A stretch of 11,328 nt of DNA from JAKVAV01 sp964635965 (GTDB taxonomy: Bacteria > Bacteroidota > Bacteroidia > Flavobacteriales_D > Cryomorphaceae), in assembly GCA_964635965.1 (NCBI GenBank), contig CAZWQX010000126.1, positions 1 to 11,328 of the forward strand, in the 5' to 3' direction. Position 1 is the stretch's first letter; the number at the start of each line of letters is the position of its first letter. This document shows positions 6,726 to 11,328 of this stretch, in pieces. The position numbers and the translations under genes were made by a program. The notes beneath the pieces were generated by a model, which did not search any database, had not been told where the DNA came from, and saw nothing but the letters and a program-made list of their open reading frames with translations.

Positions 6726-7058
6726 ATGAAAAAATCGGTGATAGCCATATTGTTTTTCTTTTCTGTTTCATTCGCTTTTGCGGGAGATGGATCTGGAAAA
6801 AATAAGGAGAAGGCTGCGAATTGTTCTTACACAGGTTTCGTTCTTGATGCAGCTAATGCTGAAGCATTGACAGGGGCCACTGTGAAAATCGTCGAGCTGA
6901 ACAAACAAGTTTTCACCGACTTTGACGGCAAATTTACCCTTGCCGAAATTCCAGAAGGAGAATACACATTGGAAATAAGCTTCATCAGCTACGACACTAA
7001 AGTCATCCAAAGCTTTGAGATCAAACAAGAATCCAAGGCTAAGCGGATCCTCATCTAA
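6726..7058 (+). CDS. Small secreted protein: stand-alone carboxypeptidase-regulatory-like domain
   Basis: A 110-residue exported protein. A signal peptide (MKKSVIAILFFFSVSFAFA) is followed by a short Lys/Gly-rich linker. One beta-sandwich domain of the carboxypeptidase-regulatory-like (transthyretin-like) type covers about residues 34-105. Hallmarks are GFVLDAANAEALTGATVKI, FTDFDGKFTL, PEGEYTLEISFISYDT and the closing FEIK. The same domain normally sits at the N terminus of SusC-type TonB receptors, and here it exists alone with no plug or barrel. It closely resembles the N-terminal domain of the TonB receptor encoded further along in this window (shared GAT, TDFDG, G-x-Y, ISFIS[YF], EIK). 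The function is unknown: a periplasmic partner, a decoy, or a relic are all possible. I chose ATG at 6726; an in-frame TTG directly precedes it. A hairpin terminator follows at 7065. Confidence 0.82.
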   Translation: MKKSVIAILFFFSVSFAFAGDGSGKNKEKAANCSYTGFVLDAANAEALTGATVKIVELNKQVFTDFDGKFTLAEIPEGEYTLEISFISYDTKVIQSFEIKQESKAKRILI

Positions 7059-7064
7059 TTCTCG

Positions 7065-7101
7065 GTGATCATTAGATCACATCTTTTACTTAACTTTTTT
7101 T
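7065..7101 (+). terminator. Rho-independent terminator after the small regulatory-like-domain gene
   Basis: The stem GTGATC (7065-7070) and GATCAC (7075-7080) with loop ATTA is followed by TTTT at 7084-7087 and a 7-T run at 7095-7101. It begins 6 bp after the stop codon. The stem is short, so termination may be partial. Beyond it, 7102-7209 holds a GC-rich imperfect hairpin (about 7119-7137) and no gene. Confidence 0.6.
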
Positions 7102-7209
7102 ATTGTTCCAAACGCTAACCGCCCAAGAGAGGCGGGCTAAGCGGCATTTATGCTTGAAACAATTCTTGGTGTTGACCCGTTTAATGTTACCATAATGTTA
7201 AGAAAAACT

Positions 7210-7217
7210 TATATTTG
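7210..7217 (+). promoter_or_regulatory. Bacteroidota-type -7 box (TATATTTG) for the MORN-repeat gene
   Basis: An exact TAnnTTTG match with a weak -33-like TTA (7187-7189) 20 bp upstream. The start near 7223 would give a leader of about 30 nt before the ATG at 7254, a normal distance. This is the best-placed promoter in the window. Confidence 0.6.
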
Positions 7218-7253
7218 TATTAACAAGATCAGTAATCACTAAATCCAAGAGTC

Positions 7254-7685
7254 ATGAAAACACATGCATTTTTTACGGCGATGGCGCTCTTGGTAATAAC
7301 GGGGGCCTCTGCCCAATCAGGAGAATTGGTTAGCGTTGACCCCGAAACACAGAGGGCCTATTACTCAAGAACAGATCGATACACCATTGAGACCGATGGA
7401 ACTTTCAGTGGAAATATCGTGGCCTATTACGAGGACGGTTCAACCGAAGAGGTTGGCGCCTTAACGGGTGGCGAGAAAGATGGGAATTGGGTAAAATACA
7501 ATCAGAACGGAGATATTATTGCTACCGCCCGGTACAAGCAAGGAATGAAAGATGGGGTTTGGAAAGTTTGGGACGGTGAAGGTAACCTTCGGATGACAAT
7601 GTATTTCGATGATGGTAAACGGACGGGAACCTGGAAGATATTTGGCCCCGACGGAAAAGTCCTAGACGAAAAGAATTACAAATAA
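7254..7685 (+). CDS. Secreted MORN-type (YwqK-like) repeat protein
   Basis: A 143-residue exported protein. The signal peptide MKTHAFFTAMALLVITGASA ends near residue 20. The rest is built from about four 23-residue repeats of the MORN_2 / YwqK-like type. The last three are clearest: GEKDGNWVKYNQNGDIIATARY, GMKDGVWKVWDGEGNLRMTMYF and GKRTGTWKIFGPDGKVLDEKNY (shown here in outline; about residues 77-143). An earlier, weaker unit is GTFSGNIVAYYEDGSTEEVG. Each unit pairs a G-x-x-x-G-x-W turn with a strand ending in aromatic or basic residues, giving a repetitive beta structure. Such proteins are common in Bacteroidota, often in the periplasm; the exact role is unknown, and the 'antitoxin' label sometimes given to YwqK relatives is not supported by any toxin gene here. 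It has its own promoter and a strong terminator, so it is probably a single-gene transcript. Confidence 0.82.
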   Translation: MKTHAFFTAMALLVITGASAQSGELVSVDPETQRAYYSRTDRYTIETDGTFSGNIVAYYEDGSTEEVGALTGGEKDGNWVKYNQNGDIIATARYKQGMKDGVWKVWDGEGNLRMTMYFDDGKRTGTWKIFGPDGKVLDEKNYK

Positions 7686-7715
7686 AAAAAGGGTGCAGAT
7701 TCTGCACCCTTTTTT
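7684..7715. terminator. Strong bidirectional rho-independent terminator
   Basis: A perfect 8-bp stem GGGTGCAG (7691-7698) and CTGCACCC (7702-7709), with a 3-nt loop ATT, is flanked by an A-run (7684-7690) and a T-run (7710-7715). It works on both strands and serves the convergent MORN-repeat gene and the TonB receptor gene, whose stop is 16 bp beyond it. It is the only convergent junction in the window with a terminator. Confidence 0.92.
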
Positions 7716-7731
7716 ATTAGTTCAATTTCGT

Positions 7732-10612
7732 TTAGAAAGTGTAAACGTATTTAAGATTGGCTGTGATTCCCGGATTGAAAGTCTGGAACACTTGATCTTC
7801 TGCACCGAATGATCGATAAACCAATGTTCGGTCGTCATCCAAAATGTTGTTCAAACGGAGGATGATTCTGGAATTCATCTTTTCACCAAATGTGTAATAG
7901 GCATTAAAGTCAAGGCTGTTAAAGGGGATGGTGTATACGTCAGGATTTAATCCTGAGGCGATAATCGAAAGTTGTTCACCTTGAACATTGAAAGCAAAGG
8001 ATACGCTGAACTGTTTCTCAATTACTTCATAACTCAAATTCGCGTTAACAGAGTATGGAGACTGGCCTGCCATCACCCTGGTGAAATCCAGGTTTTCTCC
8101 AACACGCAGGTTCTCTTGGCGGAGCTCGTATTCCGTTTGATCCTCATTCCCTGTATTTACTTCTCTCATGTCGACTTCCGACTGAACCAAGGTCAAATTT
8201 CCTCCTAGGAATAGGCGATTCATGATTTTGCTGGATTCACCCACTAAAAACCCAAGGCTTTTTCGCACTTCGAATTCCGCACCGAGAACAGTTGCTGAGC
8301 CTGAATTTCGAGGCTTTATGTTGTCAGGGGCCGTTTGAAAGGCTACCATCTCAATGTGACCGTCGAATTCCTTATAAAAACCTGCAATCGAAATCAACTC
8401 TCGAGGACCGAGGAACCACTCCCAACGAAGGTCATAATTATTGATTTCGGTTTGCTCCAGGTCAATATTTCCAACAAATGTTCGCTGGGTAATCGGATCC
8501 AAGATTTGTGCATTTGACTTTTCCTTGAAACTTGGTCTGGCAAGAGTTTGAGTGAAAGATCCACGGAGGTTCATTTCATCAGATAGGGCGTATACCAAGT
8601 TTAACGAAGGCAAGAAGTTCAATTCATCAAGTGTTTTTGCATCGTTTAAGGCTCTACTCGCTTCACCGGCAGTTCCTGTGTAGAACATTGCCGCCTGTTC
8701 AACTCGTAAACCGTATATCGCTCTTAACTTCTCAAAAATGCTTTGCTCGGCCATTACGTAACCTGCGAATACATTTTGACGAGCTTCGAAAGTGTTCTGA
8801 GGCTCAAAGTTTCCTAGGGTAAATGTTCCTGAAGGATCAGCCACCGTCCAGACGTTTTCTTCACGTAAGAACCAGTCGGGATTACCCACAATATCTGTTT
8901 TGTTTACCCGATCGTGCCCGTAGTTTAGGGTCTCAAAATCTCTCCATTTCAAGAGAACATTAGCCCCACCTCGAAGCTTGAAGGTATTACTCAAGGTATA
9001 GGTCAAATCAACTCTAAAGTTTTCGTTGATTTCGTTCAAATCCCTCCAGAATCTGTCAATTCCCGCACCATCACCCGTATTAAGGGTGGTATCTCCCGTC
9101 GTAATCGAGAAAGTTGTTGTGCGGAAATCGGGATCGTAAACTCTGGATCGGGTAAGTGCATTCCGCCATTCAACACTGAGCTTTTCATTCACCTTGTGTC
9201 TTCCGCTTAGCATAAATGTTGTCAAAGATCGCTGAGTGTAAGTCAGAATATCCTCAATTAACCTGGCTTGCGTTTGGTTAAAGTTTCTCAGTTTTCTTTG
9301 AGATGCCGTGGTTTCTCCGCTTTGGCTATGAAGCACCATAGCGCTGTAGTCTGAGTTTCCTTTTTTGTAGGCTACCGAACCCAATGCACTCCATTGGACG
9401 GTATTATTTCCAACTACCCCAATCCTCTCCTCATCCTGGAAGAGTTCGTATTCACTTTCATCGATGGGCTTCAAGAACACATTGGTTTCAAATCCTTCAT
9501 AAAAGTTGTTGTTGTTTCGGTAGTTCAAAACAACATTGTATCCCCATGTTCCACCGTCTTCCTTATTTATTTGATTTCCGTGTCGGAAGCTAAGAGATGT
9601 GTTCAAGAAAGCGTTTGCCTCGGTTGCTGCCAAAGTGGGGTTAAATGAACGGGTAATCGTTTCAAGCCTTGGGTCGTTCAAAGGCTCAAGGGGAATTTCT
9701 GTGTTTTTGTCAAAAGGTAATTCCCTGGTTCCATCATCAAATCCTAAGAAGTCAGTTCCACCTCCTTCATAAAGAATGAAGTCGCTGTTGAACGTTTGAT
9801 TAAAAACATACCCAAGACCCGCAGAGATTCGGGTTTCCTTCTCATCAGGAAAGTTTTTTGTAATAACATTTACCAAACCTCCTGTGTAGTCGCCATACTG
9901 GTCGGGTGTAAATGACTTGAAAACCGCTACATTCTCGAGAATACCCGTTGGGAAAATGTCAATAGCCACGGCATTGACGTCGGGATCCAAACCGGGAATT
10001 GACATTCCATTCAATGTGGTTTTGGTGTAGCGATCACCCAGGCCTCTTACATAAACGTATTTCCCGGCCTGCACGGTAACCCCCGTAACACGCTTTATCG
10101 CACCTGAAAGGTCAGAGTCACCAATTTTTCGAATGGACTGAACCGACAGCCCGTCCATTACATTGGCCGCGTTCTTCATATCCATCAATACCGCAGTTTC
10201 GGTATTTCGTCTTGCCTCGGCCACAATTTCAACTGTGGCAAGCTCATCCACCGCGGGCTTCAATTCCGTATCAATTACGGTGACTTCTCCTGCTTTGATT
10301 TCAACACCCGTGATTGTTTGGGTTTGAAAGGAGATGAATGAGATGTTAATGGAGTAAGTTCCCGGGTCTAAGGGAATGCTGTAGTTTCCATCGAAATCCG
10401 TTACAGCTCCTACTCCCGGGTTGTCGGTTAAGGTTATGGTTGCCCCGNNNNNNNNNNACCTTCTTTCTTAGCAATGTAGTAGCCCCGATCATCGGTCCGC
10501 CAACTTCACCATCTGCGATATTTCCGCGCAAAAACCCTTTCTCTTGTGCTCTAAGGGAAAAGGTTGAAAGAATCGCCGCGAAAAGGACTAAAATGTGCTT
10601 AAATCTTAACAT
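7732..10612 (-). CDS. TonB-dependent outer-membrane receptor, gene interrupted by an assembly gap
   Basis: An outer-membrane beta-barrel receptor of the SusC-like TonB-dependent type, which imports a ligand using energy passed from TonB. The start ATG at 10610-10612 gives the signal peptide MLRFKHILVLFAAILSTFSLRAQ. A carboxypeptidase-regulatory-like domain follows (GNIADGEVGGPMIGAT, then after the gap GAVTDFDGNYSIPLDPGTY and ISFISFQTQT). The plug covers GDSDLSGAIKRVTGVTVQ, YVYVRGLGDRYTKTTLNG and DYTGGLVNVITKNFP. The barrel runs to the end, closing with a terminal aromatic (KYVYTF). The VRGLGDRY plug signature marks a recognisable Bacteroidota subgroup, but the ligand is not known to me. Ten Ns at 10448-10457 break the frame, since the gap must be a multiple of three. 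The frame downstream reads on without a stop from 10447 to the TAG or TAA end at 7732. The gene is probably intact in the organism, about 950 residues. A secreted-protein gene lies 74 bp upstream on the same strand. Confidence 0.9.
10448..10457. other. Assembly gap of 10 Ns inside the TonB receptor gene
   Basis: Ten Ns, a placeholder length. The coding frames on the two sides differ by one base, and the true length must be a multiple of three for a continuous receptor. The flanks also look partly redundant: IGATTLLRKK before the gap and GATITLTDNPG after it both occupy the same place in the domain. Confidence 0.95.
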
Positions 10613-10613
10613 C

Positions 10614-10633
10614 GGGCTTGAATATTGAAGCCC
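10614..10633 (-). repeat. Weak hairpin next to the receptor start codon
   Basis: GGGCTT and AAGCCC (plus-strand arms 10614-10619 and 10628-10633) flank the 8-nt centre GAATATTG. In the receptor mRNA the second arm ends one base before the ATG, so it could cover the ribosome landing site. Its first arm shares three bases with the distal arm of the stronger hairpin at 10631-10657, so the two cannot form together. Confidence 0.45.
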
Positions 10634-10657
10634 CAAAACGATAGTATCGTTTTGGGG
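10631..10657 (-). terminator. Perfect 13+13 bp inverted repeat between secreted protein and TonB receptor
   Basis: The arms CCCCAAAACGATA (10631-10643) and TATCGTTTTGGGG (10645-10657) are exact reverse complements around one base. As RNA this makes a very stable stem of about 12 bp. It lies 29 bp after the stop of the upstream secreted protein and 18 bp before the receptor ATG. No long U-run follows it on the minus strand (next bases CTTCAATATT), so it is probably not an efficient terminator. A partial attenuator or an mRNA-end stabiliser that lets more secreted protein be made than receptor is more likely (inference). Confidence 0.6.
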
Positions 10658-10686
10658 CCGGTAATCTTTAATATGGTTGCTTCAAA

Positions 10687-11328
10687 TTAGAGTTCTCCGT
10701 TCAATCCGGCTGCCGTCCAACCGAAAAGAGCTTGAAGGTCAACGTTTCCTCCAAGGCCATCGCCAGGAGCAGCTGTAGCTGCTAAAGCTTGTGCGTCACC
10801 CAGCAAAGTTGGGCATACAGTTGGATTTTCGTCATCTTCATTTCCATCGTAAACCTCAGTTCCTCCAGACATACTGTTTGCTTGGAAAACAAGAGTTGCA
10901 GGGTTATCCAAAGCAAGGTTTGAAAAAGCATCGTCTCTATGTACACAAGAGTTTTCAGACTCTTCTCCGTTAAAACGAGTTCTGAATTTTACTTCTTTAT
11001 CACCTGAGTCAAAAGTAACGTTGATCACATTTCCTTGTGCTCCTGATTTAAAGTCTGCGGCTGAACCGTCAGATCCAAGCACACGGCAAAGACCATTGTT
11101 CAACGTGAATAGACCATCAGTGTATGTGTCATTTTCAGGACCGTCAATTTCCAAGCTCTCATCTGTTCCGATTCCGTCTCCGTGAATAACAGCAAAGTTT
11201 GAAATGGTTCCTGAGTAGTTCATGTCAAGGTCAATTCCATCATCACCTTGAAAGTATACCAATGCGTTGTCGATGTTTACTGAGCCACCGAAACATTCGA
11301 TTCCATCATCAAGTGTCGCATATACTTC
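10687..11328 (-). CDS. Secreted protein of unknown function, C-terminal part (5' end outside window)
   Basis: The reading frame is open to the window edge and gives 213 residues before TAA at 10687-10689. I do not recognise a named family. The visible part starts with short Asp/Gly-rich repeats of the kind DDGIECFGGSVNIDNA, VYFQGDDGIDLDMNYSG and AVIHGDGIGTDESLEIDG. These suggest a right-handed beta-helix or calcium-binding strand stack. The rest is strand-rich with three more cysteines (four visible in all), consistent with an exported protein; the C terminus ends FGWTAAGLNGEL. The composition is strongly acidic. Proteins of this look often sit next to TonB receptors in Bacteroidota, and here the receptor follows 74 bp downstream on the same strand. 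The two probably form one operon and one uptake system, with the acidic protein possibly surface-exposed and binding the ligand. No T9SS C-terminal sorting domain is apparent. Confidence 0.75.
   Translation of the reverse strand, partial: EVYATLDDGIECFGGSVNIDNALVYFQGDDGIDLDMNYSGTISNFAVIHGDGIGTDESLEIDGPENDTYTDGLFTLNNGLCRVLGSDGSAADFKSGAQGNVINVTFDSGDKEVKFRTRFNGEESENSCVHRDDAFSNLALDNPATLVFQANSMSGGTEVYDGNEDDENPTVCPTLLGDAQALAATAAPGDGLGGNVDLQALFGWTAAGLNGEL

Noticed and set aside
7119..7137. GC-rich hairpin upstream of the MORN-repeat gene as a small RNA or riboswitch
   Set aside because: The stem is only 5 bp and matches no known riboswitch. It lies upstream of the likely transcription start, so it would not be in the mRNA.
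7254..7685. Antitoxin of a toxin-antitoxin pair
   Set aside because: The YwqK-like label is sometimes used for such repeats, but this protein has a signal peptide and no toxin-like neighbour.
10346..10636. A 96-residue protein reading across the Ns
   Set aside because: The part after the gap is out of frame with the receptor and makes no sense. Only the stretch before the gap is real, and it is the receptor's signal peptide and domain start.

Overview
The window reads as a piece of a Bacteroidota chromosome, probably a free-living, marine or flavobacterial type. Four things point there: a SusC-style TonB receptor with an N-terminal carboxypeptidase-regulatory-like domain, a Na/Pi transporter fused to a PhoU-like tail, AT-rich intergenic DNA with -7 boxes of the Bacteroidota type TAnnTTTG, and few Shine-Dalgarno sequences. 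No tRNA, rRNA, CRISPR array, insertion sequence or phage gene was seen. A finer taxonomic placement cannot be made from the sequence alone.

Layout. The plus strand opens with the 3' end of tyrS (1-388). It meets, tail to tail, a minus-strand LuxE-family adenylate-forming enzyme (385-1374). A short divergent promoter region leads to a plus-strand lipoprotein (1426-1959), which meets the minus-strand Na/Pi cotransporter (1956-4010). A 209-bp divergent region with a perfect 11+11 bp palindrome separates the transporter from a plus-strand OmpR-type response regulator with a degenerate receiver (4220-4909). That gene ends one base from the end of a minus-strand M14 metallocarboxypeptidase (4911-6599). 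Two small plus-strand secreted proteins follow: a stand-alone carboxypeptidase-regulatory-like domain (6726-7058) and a MORN-type repeat protein (7254-7685). A strong bidirectional terminator (7684-7715) separates them from a minus-strand cassette. This cassette holds a secreted protein (10687 to beyond the window end) followed by a TonB-dependent receptor (7732-10612), with a strong hairpin between them.

How the genes work together. Most products are envelope proteins: exported peptidase, lipoprotein, outer-membrane receptor, periplasmic repeat proteins and phosphate uptake. The receptor and the secreted protein upstream of it form the only clear co-directional pair and probably share a task, such as capture and import of an unknown ligand. 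The response regulator is divergent from the phosphate transporter and could control it, but nothing in the sequence proves this.

Oddities. The receptor gene contains a 10-N assembly gap of the wrong length to keep the frame, and the sequence on its two sides looks partly redundant. Several promoter-like boxes lie only 5-7 nt from the start codon, suggesting leaderless mRNAs. The receptor leader contains two mutually exclusive hairpins.
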